NCBI GenBank assembly: GCA_963663945.1 | Contig: OY760687.1 | Span: forward strand, 1,612,001-1,676,000 | From: Bin87 sp963663945 | GTDB lineage: Bacteria > Chloroflexota > Dehalococcoidia > Lucifugimonadales > UBA3495 | Direction: 5' to 3' | Length of the DNA stretch: 64,000 bases | In this document: in pieces, positions 15,467 to 24,902 of the stretch | Layout of the letters: every line of letters starts with the position of its first letter | Numbering within the stretch: the first letter of the stretch is position 1 | Made by a program: the position numbers and the translations under genes | Notes under the pieces: generated by a model | What the model saw: only the letters and a program-made list of their open reading frames with translations | Told to the model about the DNA's origin: nothing | Databases searched by the model: none

Positions 15467-16054
15467 TTAGCCGACGGCCTCTATCCGGGCGAAGATTGGA
15501 CCGAGATCAACGGCTACGCCGGGCATGGCGTTGGAGGTGAGGGTGTCCGAAGCAGCGAAAGTTCGGACCGGAGCGAACGCGGATCCGTCGCCGGAATGGA
15601 CGGTAACCGTGATGGCGTCGAGGTCGACGATCCAGACCTCACGGACGCCGTTGGCTGCATAGACGGGCAACTTCTCGTTGAGGTCTCGGCGGCGGGTGGA
15701 ATCGGAGAGGATTTCGACAACGACGTCCGGGGAGCCGGTGGCAGCCAATTGTTCCAGAATATGGAGCCGGTCATAGGATACGTACATCAGATCAGGCTGG
15801 AAGGTGTTGTGTCGATCGATATGGACATCGTAAGGTGCGATGACAATGCGCCCGATGCCGGTCGCCCTTACCTGGGCAGACATCTCCAAGCTTAACTCCA
15901 ACAGAAACGATTGGTGTGCCAACGTGGCGCCGGACATTTCAACAAGCACTCCGTTGATGAGTTGGTAGCGGGGCCCGGAGTTGGCCGGTGGAGTCATAGC
16001 CACATAGTCGGCGTTGGTCAACCCGGCGCGTGGTTTCGATTTGGGCTGTGTCAT
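15467..16054 (-). CDS. Uma2-family (DUF820) putative PD-(D/E)xK nuclease
   Basis: 195 aa from the ATG at 16054, which has AAGGAG 8 nt upstream. Uma2 family pattern: YQLINGVLVEMSG near residue 30, FQPDLMYVS, then SPDVVVEILSDSTRRRDLNEK and VREVWIVDLD. These carry the acidic and lysine residues of the restriction-nuclease-like fold. The biological role of the family is unknown; it is often present in many copies in Chloroflexota and Cyanobacteria. It is the last gene before recJ's 3' end (31 nt) on the same strand. Confidence 0.85.
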   Translation of the reverse strand: MTQPKSKPRAGLTNADYVAMTPPANSGPRYQLINGVLVEMSGATLAHQSFLLELSLEMSAQVRATGIGRIVIAPYDVHIDRHNTFQPDLMYVSYDRLHILEQLAATGSPDVVVEILSDSTRRRDLNEKLPVYAANGVREVWIVDLDAITVTVHSGDGSAFAPVRTFAASDTLTSNAMPGVAVDLGPIFARIEAVG

Positions 16055-16085
16055 TAGAACCACTCCTTCTGCCTGCTAACCGCAA

Positions 16086-17783
16086 TTATACCGCCGGGCG
16101 GATGTCGTCGATCCGAAGGTAGGTGCGACGCTCGCCGCGGTAGCTGTCTTCGGCCAGTTGGAAGACGAGGTCGGCGGTCTCGTAGCCGCCCCAGTCGCCG
16201 GTATGGTTCCACGCCAGAGCGTCGATGGAGCGGCCTCCGCTGCTGACCCGCAACTTCAGGTGTTGGCCATTGGCGCCCACGTAGCCGGCGTTGGCCACGC
16301 GAACGCCGCGGGTCAGGTAGCGGGGCACCGGATTGTCCTTTCCGAAGGGTTCGAGCCGGGAGCATAACTCGGCCATCGCGGGACTGAGCAGCTCGTCCAA
16401 GGTACCTTCGGCGTGTATTTCCAGCGACGGTTCGGGTCCGAACAGCCCGATTTCCGCGTTGGCGATGCCGGTAAGCCGGCCCGTGACGTCGGCGTAGTGC
16501 TCATTCCGTACGGTGAAGCCGGCGGCGGCTTGGTGCCCGCCAAAACGGACTAGCAGGTCATCGCATTGGGAGATCGCGTCGATCAGGCTGAAATCGCCCA
16601 CACTGCGGGCGCTGGCTACCAGGTGATCCGCATCGGCCCGGGCCAGGGCGATTGCCGGGCGGTTGAACAATTCGGTCAAGCGACCGGCGACCAGGCCGTT
16701 GATGCCGGGGGTGTACGCATCGTCGTAGGTGATGATGATCGCCGGCAGCGGCGAGGATGACGTGACCTGTTCTATGGCAATTTCAAAGGATCGTGCGGTC
16801 AGGTCACGGCGGCGGGCATTGTACTGTTCCAGCTGAGTGGTAAGACTCTCGCCCTCACGCTCGTCGGCGGTCAGGAGCAGGTTCAATGAGGTTTCGGGAT
16901 GGGCCATGCGACCAGAAGCGTTTAGGCGGGGAGCGATCTGGAACGAGACATGCTCAGCGCGGATGGGACGATTGGCGAGGTTGACCCGTCGTAGCAGAGC
17001 GCGCAGGCCGGGCCGCGTGGTGAAGGGGAGGGCTTCGAGGCCACGGCGGACGATGTGGCGGTTCTCGTCACGCAACGGTACGAGGTCCGCGATGGTGCCC
17101 AGGGCGGCGAGTTCCAGAAGCGTCGGGTCGTCAGGTTGGCCCAGATAACTCAACAGGGCGGCAGAGAGTTTGTAGGCGATCCCAGCTCCGCATAGCTCCG
17201 GGAAGGGGTATTGGTTGCCGGTCATCCGCGGGTTGACAATGGCCACCGCGTCGGGCAGTTGCGGCGGCGGGACGTGATGATCGGTGATCACAACCTCGGT
17301 CCCTTTCTGGTTGGCGAGAGCCACTTCGGCCGCGTTGCTGACGCCGGAATCGACGGTGACGATGAGGGATGCACCCTGAGAGACCAGGCGTTCCACAGCC
17401 AGCGGGGTCATGCCATGACCTTCTGCGACTGGGTCTGGCAAATAGGGAATCACGCGAGCGCCCAGGCGTTGCAGCGTTTCGGACAGGATCGCGGTGCCGG
17501 TGATGCCGTCGACGTCGAAATCTCCGAAAACCGCAACGGTTTCCCGGGAACGCACGGCTGCGGCAAGTCGGGGCAGCGCAGCGTCGACGCCGGGCAGGGA
17601 ATCGGGAGGATAGGGTACGCCCGGAGGGTCCAAGAACCGCTCCAGCGCTGCCTCGTCACCAATTCCTCGTGACAGGAGCAGCTGAACGGCCGGCTCCGAC
17701 AGGTGGGACGGGAGACGATGGCCGTCGGGCCGGGGAGGGAGCAGCCAGCGTCGAGACGAGGGAGTTTGCCGCGCGGAGGTCAC
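16086..17783 (-). CDS. recJ: Single-stranded-DNA-specific exonuclease RecJ
   Basis: 565 aa from a GTG start at 17783 that overlaps the fabF stop in a GTGA arrangement. DHH-family motifs: FGDFDVDGITGTAIL (motif I), IVTVDSGVSN, VVITDHHVPP (DHH), ALGTIADLVPL, and the C-terminal DHHA1 glycine motif RFGGHQAAAGFTV. It degrades single-stranded DNA 5'-3' in recombination and mismatch or base-excision repair. The open frame reads further upstream, but only because it is antisense-overlapped with fabF. Slightly compact compared with the E. coli enzyme. Confidence 0.94.
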   Translation of the reverse strand: MTSARQTPSSRRWLLPPRPDGHRLPSHLSEPAVQLLLSRGIGDEAALERFLDPPGVPYPPDSLPGVDAALPRLAAAVRSRETVAVFGDFDVDGITGTAILSETLQRLGARVIPYLPDPVAEGHGMTPLAVERLVSQGASLIVTVDSGVSNAAEVALANQKGTEVVITDHHVPPPQLPDAVAIVNPRMTGNQYPFPELCGAGIAYKLSAALLSYLGQPDDPTLLELAALGTIADLVPLRDENRHIVRRGLEALPFTTRPGLRALLRRVNLANRPIRAEHVSFQIAPRLNASGRMAHPETSLNLLLTADEREGESLTTQLEQYNARRRDLTARSFEIAIEQVTSSSPLPAIIITYDDAYTPGINGLVAGRLTELFNRPAIALARADADHLVASARSVGDFSLIDAISQCDDLLVRFGGHQAAAGFTVRNEHYADVTGRLTGIANAEIGLFGPEPSLEIHAEGTLDELLSPAMAELCSRLEPFGKDNPVPRYLTRGVRVANAGYVGANGQHLKLRVSSGGRSIDALAWNHTGDWGGYETADLVFQLAEDSYRGERRTYLRIDDIRPAV

Positions 17784-19039
17784 AGACCGGGTCGAGTCAA
17801 CACGATCACGGAGTTGTGACCGCCAAACCCGAAGGAATTGCTGAGAACAACGTTGACCTCGGCGGGCCGAGCGGCATTGGGGACGTAGTCGAGGTCGCAC
17901 TCGTCGTCCGGATCGTCCAGGTTGATGGTGGGCGGCATCAAACCCTCGGCAAGAACCCGGGTGCACAGGGCGGCTTCCAGCGCCCCGCCCGCGCCGAGTA
18001 GGTGGCCGGTCATGCTCTTGGTGCTGCTCACAGGGATGCGATAGGCCTCGTCGCCCAGCGCCAGCTTGAGGGCCTTGGTTTCGTGCCAGTCGTTCAGGGG
18101 GGTGGAGGTGCCGTGGGCGTTGAGGTAATCGACGTCGGAGGCATGAAGTCCAGCGGAAGCCAGGGCCTCGGTAACCGCGGTGGCCGCGCTCTGGCCGGTG
18201 GGGTTGGGTTCGGTGAGATGGTGCGAGTCGCTGGTGGCGGCGTAGCCTCGCAGTTCGGCGATGGATGCCGCGCCGCGTGCGGCGGCGTGCTCCGCGCTCT
18301 CCAGGACCATGATGGCGGCGCCCTCGGCGAGGACGAAACCGTCACGGGTCCGGTTGAAAGGCTGGCTGGCTCCCTGCGGGTTGTCGTTCTGACGGGAGAG
18401 GGCGCGAAGGGCGTTGAAACCGGCCACGGAAAGTGGGGCCACGGGAGCCTCCGCGCCACCGGCGAGGACAACCTCTGCTTTGCCGTGGCGGATGAGATCC
18501 CACCCAACGCCGATCGCGTCGGCGCCGCTGCTGCAGGATGAGGTGATGCAGTAGTTGGCGCCCATTGCGCCGGTCACCATGGAAACCTGGGCGGAACCCA
18601 TGTCGGCCAGCATCATGGGAATCAGGAAGGGAGTGACCCGGCGAGGCCCCCGGTCGAGGAGAACCTGGTGCTGCTCGGTGAGGGTAGATATGCCACCTAT
18701 GCCACTTCCCACCACTACATGGACGCTGTAGCGGTCCATTTCCCGGGGCTTGAGATCGGCCTGGGCGCAGGCTTCCTGAGCGGCCACGGCAGCGAACTGG
18801 GCGAACCGGTCCATGCGCCGGGCGTCCTTGCGTTCGAGGTAATTTTCCGGGTCGAACCCCTTGACCTCGGCGGCAAATCGCGTATCGAACGCCTCGGCGT
18901 CGAAACCTGTAATGTAGTCGATGCCCGACTGTCCGGCGGCAACGGCACACCATGTATCGGCGACGGTTAGTCCCAGCGGGCTGACCATCCCCACGCCCGT
19001 TACCACCACCCTCCGGTCGGAGGCGCCGCCGGATGTCAT
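17780..19039 (-). CDS. fabF: 3-oxoacyl-[acyl-carrier-protein] synthase II
   Basis: 419 aa from the ATG at 19039. The KAS II triad is visible: nucleophile Cys in TSSCSSGADAIG, His in NAHGTSTPLND and His in MTGHLLGAGG, with the C-terminal NSFGFGGHNSV loop. It elongates acyl-ACP with malonyl-ACP. The start is one base after the stop of the radical SAM gene, and its stop overlaps the recJ start, so radical SAM-fabF-recJ is one translation-coupled unit. No ACP or other fab genes lie nearby. Confidence 0.95.
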   Translation of the reverse strand: MTSGGASDRRVVVTGVGMVSPLGLTVADTWCAVAAGQSGIDYITGFDAEAFDTRFAAEVKGFDPENYLERKDARRMDRFAQFAAVAAQEACAQADLKPREMDRYSVHVVVGSGIGGISTLTEQHQVLLDRGPRRVTPFLIPMMLADMGSAQVSMVTGAMGANYCITSSCSSGADAIGVGWDLIRHGKAEVVLAGGAEAPVAPLSVAGFNALRALSRQNDNPQGASQPFNRTRDGFVLAEGAAIMVLESAEHAAARGAASIAELRGYAATSDSHHLTEPNPTGQSAATAVTEALASAGLHASDVDYLNAHGTSTPLNDWHETKALKLALGDEAYRIPVSSTKSMTGHLLGAGGALEAALCTRVLAEGLMPPTINLDDPDDECDLDYVPNAARPAEVNVVLSNSFGFGGHNSVIVLTRPGL

Positions 19040-19040
19040 G

Positions 19041-20888
19041 CTATCTCGCCTGGTTTGTGTTGCGCCGATGGGTGGCAGTTTCCAGCACGCCGTTGAGCAT
19101 CTCCGTGACCTCGCTGACGCGGTTGGAGATACCGGTAGCGACATCCTTGCTGCCGCTGTCGGCCCGTTCAGCGTAGACCCGTAGGGCCTCCGAGGTCTCG
19201 TTAATCCTGACCCTCAGGTTGTCCATGAAGTCGCCGCCCATGTTGGACAGGGGTTGGCTGACGGAACGTAGGGTGTCGGACAGTTCGGTCACACGCTGGT
19301 TGAGGTTTTCGCCGAGTTCCTTGCCGGCCTGCTCGACCTGGTGGGACCAATTGCGCATGATCTCGGTGGCCTCGGACAGGTCCTGGACGCCGCGGGCCTG
19401 GCGCAGGCGGTAATTGCCCAGGATGCGGAATATCCGACCGTAAAGGGCATCGATGGACGTGAGCTTGGCACTGTAATTGTCGAACAGCTCGCGGCTCTCG
19501 GCCATTGTCCAGCGGTCGTCTTCGTGGACGAACTGGCGTCCGGTGTAGAGTTCGTAGGGCCGCATCTCGCCTTCCTGCAGAGGCTCGCCCTGGGCGTTCA
19601 GGGGTTTCAAGTCCCAGTTGGAAGTGGCGGGCAACGGAGTGAGCAGATTGGCGGTCTGGTACCGGCTGTGCTGGGTGACCCAGTCGGCCAGGGTCATGAT
19701 GGATTCCTCGGTGTCGTAGGGCAGACCGATGATGGTCATGGCGACGACCGAGAAGCCTTTTTCGTTGAGGTGGACCAGATCCGTCTGCATCTGGCCGGGT
19801 TCCTGCCGCTTGCGAACCGCGGCGAGGCTTTCGGCGTTGTTGGACTCGACTCCGAGGTAGAGCATCTTGACGTTGGCTTCCAGGAGGGCGTCGGCCAACT
19901 CGTCGTCCTGACCGATCTCGGCGCGAGCCTGGCAGATCATGTTCATGGAGTCGGTGCGACCGGCCCAGCCCTGGAGACGCTCCAGGCGTTCGTTGCGGAA
20001 CTTGACTGCCCGCAGCGGAGGCGTATGGAGGTCGTCAGAGATGAAGACGTTGAATTTGCCGTTGCGGCCAGTATGGATCAGGCCGTCGGCAGCGAGTTCT
20101 TCCAGTTGTTCGAGGCGGCGGAACTCGGTTTCCCGATCAATCAGGCGATAGCCCAGGAACTGCTGGATGACCTGGCAGTAGGAGCAGTTTTCGGTGCAGC
20201 CGCGCACGGTTTCGAGTACGCCGCCAGCCATGGGGTTTATGGGGGACAGGCCACGGATTGACCGAAAGTCCGGCAGTGGCACGAACTCGGGGGCAACCAA
20301 ACCTTTCCGGCGAGTCTGGGTAACGTGCCCGTCACGCATGAACGAGATTCCGGCAACCCGCTCGAGGTATTGGTATTTGCGGTCATCACGCCAGGTGAGC
20401 AGGATGTCGCAGAGCTGGCCGATGATGTCCTCGCCTTCGCGATTGACGATGGCGTCGAAGCCGCCCCGGGCGATGGCCTCTTCGGGCAGGGGGCTCATCT
20501 GGGGGCCGCCGCCGAGGATAACCAGTTCAGGGTGGAACTCCCGCGCCTGACGGGCGAGCTGGTAGGCTCGGGGTGTTTCGTTGATCAGGGAGGTGATCAT
20601 CAAAACGTGGACGCCGTCGAGGTCCTTGTCGGGATCCATGTGGCCCAGGCGGTCTTCGAACCAGATATCGCGTTCGTAGACGTAGGGGCCCTCCCACTGG
20701 GCCAGCGCCCCAGAGAGGAACAGCATGCCCTGGCGGGGGATGGCGATGTATTCGAAGTTGCCACCGGCGGATGCCGGTTGGACCATCATCACGCGCCTGG
20801 TGCGGTCGCCCTGGAGCTGGATGGAAACCGGCGACTGGGTGGCGGGGGTCCCGTCGAATTTAGTATCGAGCAGTTCAATAACGCTCAT
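19041..20888 (-). CDS. B12-binding-domain radical SAM protein with amphipathic C-terminal extension
   Basis: 615 aa. The N-terminal Rossmann-like B12-binding region (~30-170) includes VLMITSLINETPRAYQLA and VILGGGPQMSPLP. The radical SAM core follows (~220-430), with the CxxxCxxC cluster motif CTENCSYC and YLGVESNNAESL. The last ~110 residues are charged, heptad-like and helical (ATEIMRNWSHQVEQAGKELG ... NRVSEVTEMLNGVLE), unlike standard members. Family members methylate unreactive carbons or rearrange lipids and tetrapyrroles; the substrate here is unknown. It is translationally linked to fabF. The helical tail could bind a membrane or lipid body. Confidence 0.85.
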   Translation of the reverse strand: MSVIELLDTKFDGTPATQSPVSIQLQGDRTRRVMMVQPASAGGNFEYIAIPRQGMLFLSGALAQWEGPYVYERDIWFEDRLGHMDPDKDLDGVHVLMITSLINETPRAYQLARQAREFHPELVILGGGPQMSPLPEEAIARGGFDAIVNREGEDIIGQLCDILLTWRDDRKYQYLERVAGISFMRDGHVTQTRRKGLVAPEFVPLPDFRSIRGLSPINPMAGGVLETVRGCTENCSYCQVIQQFLGYRLIDRETEFRRLEQLEELAADGLIHTGRNGKFNVFISDDLHTPPLRAVKFRNERLERLQGWAGRTDSMNMICQARAEIGQDDELADALLEANVKMLYLGVESNNAESLAAVRKRQEPGQMQTDLVHLNEKGFSVVAMTIIGLPYDTEESIMTLADWVTQHSRYQTANLLTPLPATSNWDLKPLNAQGEPLQEGEMRPYELYTGRQFVHEDDRWTMAESRELFDNYSAKLTSIDALYGRIFRILGNYRLRQARGVQDLSEATEIMRNWSHQVEQAGKELGENLNQRVTELSDTLRSVSQPLSNMGGDFMDNLRVRINETSEALRVYAERADSGSKDVATGISNRVSEVTEMLNGVLETATHRRNTNQAR

Positions 20889-21017
20889 TTTAGCTCACGT
20901 ACTCCATTGCCGTCGGACAGGAGCGGTTGTTACTGAGAGATTCTTCTGGATGCTAGGGGTCATTATACAACATTGGCATTGTCGCCAACATTCATCAGCA
21001 ACCCTATGGGAGGCAAA

Positions 21018-21986
21018 TCAGCGTCCCCGGAAATGTGGAACGATGTCTTTGGCGATCACCTCGAGGTGGCGCCGACGATCCTCGCGGGGCGCCGCGATGC
21101 TGAAAATTATGTGCCGCGCGCCGGCGTCGATGTATTCTTCCAACCTTTCGATGCACATCCGGGGGGTGCCCAACAGGCAGTAGCGGCGGACGATGTTGAT
21201 GAACTCGCCGTCGTAGAGGTATTGATTGCCGAGCGCCGCCGCGGCAGTGCGAGCCGCCTGTTCCTCAGTGGGCGCCAGCGTGATGTACGGGAAAAAGGCC
21301 CACTGGAAGTCCGTGATGTCTCGGTTCTCCTCTTCGGCGAAGGCCGCTATCCTGGAAACGCTGTCGCGATACCGTTCGGGGCTGTAAAAGTAGGGCAGCC
21401 AGCCGTTTCCATACCGGACGGCGCGACGCATGGCGGCGTCCCGGCGGCCGGCGACCCAGATGGGCGGGTGCGGCTGCTGTTCGGGTTTGGGGTTGATGGC
21501 GGCTTCGTCCAGCGTGTAATGACGCCCCTGGAAGGTGACCGAGTCCTCGGTCCAGAGACGACGCAGGGCATCGAGGCATTCGTCGGTGCGGCGGCCGCGT
21601 CGGCGGATGTCCAGGCCGGCGTTCTCGTATTCCATGGGGAACTCGCCGCCCACGCCGACGCCCAGGGTGAGCCGTCCGCCGGAAGCGATGTCGAGGGTTG
21701 CCGTCATGCGGGCCAGCATGAGCGGATGGTAGAAGGGAGCCAGGGTCACGGAAGTAACGACGCGCATTCGCTGGGTCGCGCCGGCGGCGACCGCGAGCAG
21801 TGGCAATGCTGCATGGGTCGGGCCCGGGGGACGGCCGCGCATGAAGTGCTCGCCAGCCCCCATGTACTCGAAGCCGAGGTCTTCCATGAGGCGCGCCTGC
21901 TCGGCAGTGCGGCTGGCGGGAAGCGCCATGCTGGCCCCGAAGTGCAGGGCATCCGGATTGTCAGGTCTGTTTGCGGGAGTGACCAT
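21018..21986 (-). CDS. LLM-class flavin-dependent monooxygenase/oxidoreductase
   Basis: 322 aa from the ATG at 21986 (MVTPANRPDN), chosen over a longer frame without homology. Luciferase-like TIM-barrel features: FGASMALPASRTAEQARLMEDLGFEYMGAGEHF, VTSVTLAPFYHPLMLARM, DIASGGRLTLGVGVGGEFPMEY and PPIWVAGRRDAAMRRAVRYGNGW. Enzymes of this family use reduced FMN or F420. A flavin reductase gene is 117 nt upstream on the same strand, suggesting an FMNH2-dependent two-component monooxygenase. The substrate is unknown. Confidence 0.88.
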   Translation of the reverse strand: MVTPANRPDNPDALHFGASMALPASRTAEQARLMEDLGFEYMGAGEHFMRGRPPGPTHAALPLLAVAAGATQRMRVVTSVTLAPFYHPLMLARMTATLDIASGGRLTLGVGVGGEFPMEYENAGLDIRRRGRRTDECLDALRRLWTEDSVTFQGRHYTLDEAAINPKPEQQPHPPIWVAGRRDAAMRRAVRYGNGWLPYFYSPERYRDSVSRIAAFAEEENRDITDFQWAFFPYITLAPTEEQAARTAAAALGNQYLYDGEFINIVRRYCLLGTPRMCIERLEEYIDAGARHIIFSIAAPREDRRRHLEVIAKDIVPHFRGR

Positions 21987-22103
21987 TACCGACCTTGCGG
22001 GTGGCGTCTGGTGGCGGAGTCCAGATTGGTTGGTGCGCAAGAGGGCAGGTTCAACGCCTGCCCTCTTGATTTCGTCGATTGGACCGAACGGCGGTAAGGC
22101 GGG

Positions 22104-22592
22104 TTATTCGTGGGCGGGATGGTACCAGTGACTGTCGTAGAACATCAATGGGTTGGCCTCTTCGCTGCGCCGATGCATCTGACGGACTTCGCCCACGTAA
22201 ATGGTGTGGTCGCCGTAGACGTGGGAACCGACGATGTCGCAATTGAAGAAGACCATGGACCCCTCGAGTTCGGGCACGTTGTGCTCGCCCATGGCGTAGG
22301 AATAATCGGGGTTGCCTTCCCGCTGCTCCGGCCGGCGGGCGAAATAGCGGCCGAGTTCTTCCTGCTCTTCGCGCAACACGTTGACGCCGATGCGCTTCTG
22401 TTCTTCGACATAGCCGTAGGTGATGGTGTTATGGGCCACACATACGAGAAGAGTCGGCGGATCCAGGCAAACCGATGTGAATGCGTTGGCCGTCATGGCG
22501 TGGGGATTGCCCGAAGGGTCAAGCGTGGTGATAACCGTGACCCCAGTCGCAAACTTTGACATTGCCTGCCGAAACTCATCTTGACTAACCAC
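22104..22592 (-). CDS. Flavin reductase (HpaC/RutF-type)
   Basis: 162 aa. Flavin reductase-like domain: MSKFATGVTVITTLDP, AMTANAFTSVCLDPPTLLVCV, IGVNVLREEQEELGRYFA and C-terminal HTIYVGEVRQ. It supplies reduced FMN/FAD using NAD(P)H. It lies directly upstream of the LLM monooxygenase on the same strand, consistent with a two-component system. Confidence 0.9.
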   Translation of the reverse strand: MVSQDEFRQAMSKFATGVTVITTLDPSGNPHAMTANAFTSVCLDPPTLLVCVAHNTITYGYVEEQKRIGVNVLREEQEELGRYFARRPEQREGNPDYSYAMGEHNVPELEGSMVFFNCDIVGSHVYGDHTIYVGEVRQMHRRSEEANPLMFYDSHWYHPAHE

Positions 22593-22863
22593 TGCGCGTA
22601 TACCCCCGGTTAGGTTGGCGATGATTATACCCGTCCAGTATCACTAATGCCAGACGGTCAAAATCTCGAGCGTACCCGGTTCGGAATTTCAGAACACGAA
22701 GAGTCTGATGACCCTGTCAACCGTCAGGTGGCCAGGCCGGCTGCCGGATCGCCAGGCTGCGCCGGCAACGTCGGACGGCATACATTCGAAGGAGAACGAC
22801 GTGTCAACTCCCAGGGCGTCGACCGGACCGCGACGGCAAACCGCCCCTTTCCAGAGTGGTCAC

Positions 22864-24570
22864 TTACTGCCCGATCACGTTGAGCAGGGCCTGGCGCTTC
22901 TCGTGGCGAACCGCGTGCAGCGCACGCTCCAGCGCCGCCGGCACATCCGCTGGGTCCTCGACCCTTTCTCCGTAACCGCCGGCCGCCTGGCAAATCAGCT
23001 CATATTGGAAAGATTGGGACAGCGTCGTGACCGCGAAGTTGTTGGTCTGCACCGCGTATCCATCGGCGTAGGTGCCCCGGGTGGCGCTCTGCACGGCGTT
23101 CCAGATGCCGTTGTTCCACACGATGGTTAGGATGGGCAGCCCCTGTGCGTCGGACACGATGTGCCCGGCGGTGCCGGAGCCGAAGATGTACGATCCGTCC
23201 CCAACGCAGCAGATGACGGTCCGGTCGCCGTCGGCCAGCTTCGCTCCCAATGCAGCGCCAATCCCCCAGCCGAGGCCTCCGGACACCGGAACTCCGAAGA
23301 AGCTTCCGGGATTGCGGATGTCGATCTGAACCGCGTCGATACCAAGTTCGTTCAACACGATGGTATCGTCGTCCAGCACGTCGGACAGGCACCTGGTAAA
23401 CCACGATTTGCTGATGGGTGTCTGTTCGCTGGCGGACTGGGCCTGCCGCAGCCAGCCGGCGCGCATCTCGTCGTTGCGGAGCTGCCATTCGCCGGTACGC
23501 TTTTGGACAGCCGCGGCGTCGACGCCGATCTCGCTAACCGCGTCCACCAACGCGTGGAGGACCAATCGGGGTGTGCCTGCCAGGTTCAGGTCGACCTGGA
23601 ACCCGCGCACCGGATAAGCGGAAAAGAGCGGATCATCGCCGATGCCGATTACCTGGCTGCCTTCTGCCGGCTGGTGCCGCTTGGGCGTCCAGGGAACATC
23701 CGCTTCGAGCACGACCACGGCGTCCGCGTCGGCCAGCGCCGACCCGACGTCAGACCCGGCATAGAGGGGATGGTTACGGGGGAAGTTCGCGTACAGTGCC
23801 CCTGACTCGAACACTGCCATGCCCAGCAGTTCGGCCAACTCCACCAGCGGGGCAACCGACCTCGGGTCCTTGCCGCCGCCCCGGGTGACCAGGATGGGAT
23901 TGCGGGCGCCGGCCAGCACCCTGGCGGCCTGCCCGATGGTTTCCGGCGTCGGCAAGCGGTCGCCGGCCTTCTGTTGCCGGGATCCGTCCCGATACGACAG
24001 GCCGTCGATCTCCTCCGCCAGCACCTCCCGGGGCAGGGTCAGGTACACCGGCCCAGCGGGAGGAGATTCAGCGATGGCAAAGGCACGGTCCACCAGGTTT
24101 TCCAGGTCGGCTCCGTGGCGCAGCTCGTAGTCCCACTTCACCCATTCGCGCACCATGGCCGCCTGGTCGAAGGATTCCTGCGCCCAGTGGATGCTGCCGT
24201 CCCGGGAACCCCGAGCGTCTCCTTCAGTGATGGGCGTGCGGCCCGCGCTGAACAGCATGGGCACATTGGAGCGGGCGGCGTTGACGATGCCCCCGATGGC
24301 GTTGGCCGTGCCGGGAACGGTATGCACCATGACCACCTGCGGACGCCCGGTGATCATCGTGTAGCCGTGGGCCATGCTCACGGCGGTGACCTCATGGGGC
24401 ACTGGGATGGGACGCGGCACGGGCAGTTCCTGCACCTGTCGCTTGGCGTAGGCCTCGATCAGGGGCGCGAAGTCCGTCCCGCCGTTGCCGAAGAAATAGT
24501 CTATTCCGCGGGAGGCCAGCAACTCCAGGTAAGCCTCAGCAACACTCTCCATCGGGGCATGGTTCTGCAT
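22864..24570 (-). CDS. Thiamine-diphosphate-dependent enzyme (acetolactate synthase-like)
   Basis: 568 aa from the ATG at 24570. Three-domain ThDP enzyme: PYR domain with the catalytic Glu in PVPHEVTAVSMAHGY, a central domain (LVTRGGGKD), and a PP domain with the Mg-ThDP motif GDGSYIFGSGTAGHIVSDAQ ... VWNNGIWNAV. It is distinct from the biosynthetic IlvB at 46415; GNGGTDFAPLIE and the TPP motif resemble benzoylformate decarboxylase/acetolactate synthase-like catabolic proteins. The reaction is not assignable. It lies downstream of the B12-type binding protein with a 332-nt gap. Confidence 0.85.
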   Translation of the reverse strand: MQNHAPMESVAEAYLELLASRGIDYFFGNGGTDFAPLIEAYAKRQVQELPVPRPIPVPHEVTAVSMAHGYTMITGRPQVVMVHTVPGTANAIGGIVNAARSNVPMLFSAGRTPITEGDARGSRDGSIHWAQESFDQAAMVREWVKWDYELRHGADLENLVDRAFAIAESPPAGPVYLTLPREVLAEEIDGLSYRDGSRQQKAGDRLPTPETIGQAARVLAGARNPILVTRGGGKDPRSVAPLVELAELLGMAVFESGALYANFPRNHPLYAGSDVGSALADADAVVVLEADVPWTPKRHQPAEGSQVIGIGDDPLFSAYPVRGFQVDLNLAGTPRLVLHALVDAVSEIGVDAAAVQKRTGEWQLRNDEMRAGWLRQAQSASEQTPISKSWFTRCLSDVLDDDTIVLNELGIDAVQIDIRNPGSFFGVPVSGGLGWGIGAALGAKLADGDRTVICCVGDGSYIFGSGTAGHIVSDAQGLPILTIVWNNGIWNAVQSATRGTYADGYAVQTNNFAVTTLSQSFQYELICQAAGGYGERVEDPADVPAALERALHAVRHEKRQALLNVIGQ

Positions 24571-24902
24571 TTTCGAATCCTCACGGGCCGGGTTGATCGC
24601 CCTTACGAGCGGCGTTGATCGACGTGAGGATACTACCATCGTTGATGGCAGAGCACGTCATCTGGACGCGGGGCAGCAGGCGCTTGCTGGTCGTTACGGA
24701 CGCGAACGGGATAGGTTGTCGTTCTGTCGTTTGATGCGGCGAATGCTGGCGCGAGCGGTCGCTGTCACCGTCATCGCGAGCGGGGTGGCAGTCTCGTTGC
24801 CAACGCAGCGGTGCTCAGATTGCAGTGCCGCCTGATTTGCGGATGATCGGGTTCCGCGCCTGGCGACGGCCAATTGGGCGCACGCGACAGTCAGAGCGAC
24901 AT
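24571..24902. other. Intergenic region upstream of the ThDP enzyme
   Basis: 332 nt with no recognisable gene. A weak -10-like TAGTAT lies on the minus strand about 60 nt before the start at 24570, but no convincing -35 box was found. Nothing else is visible. Confidence 0.4.
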
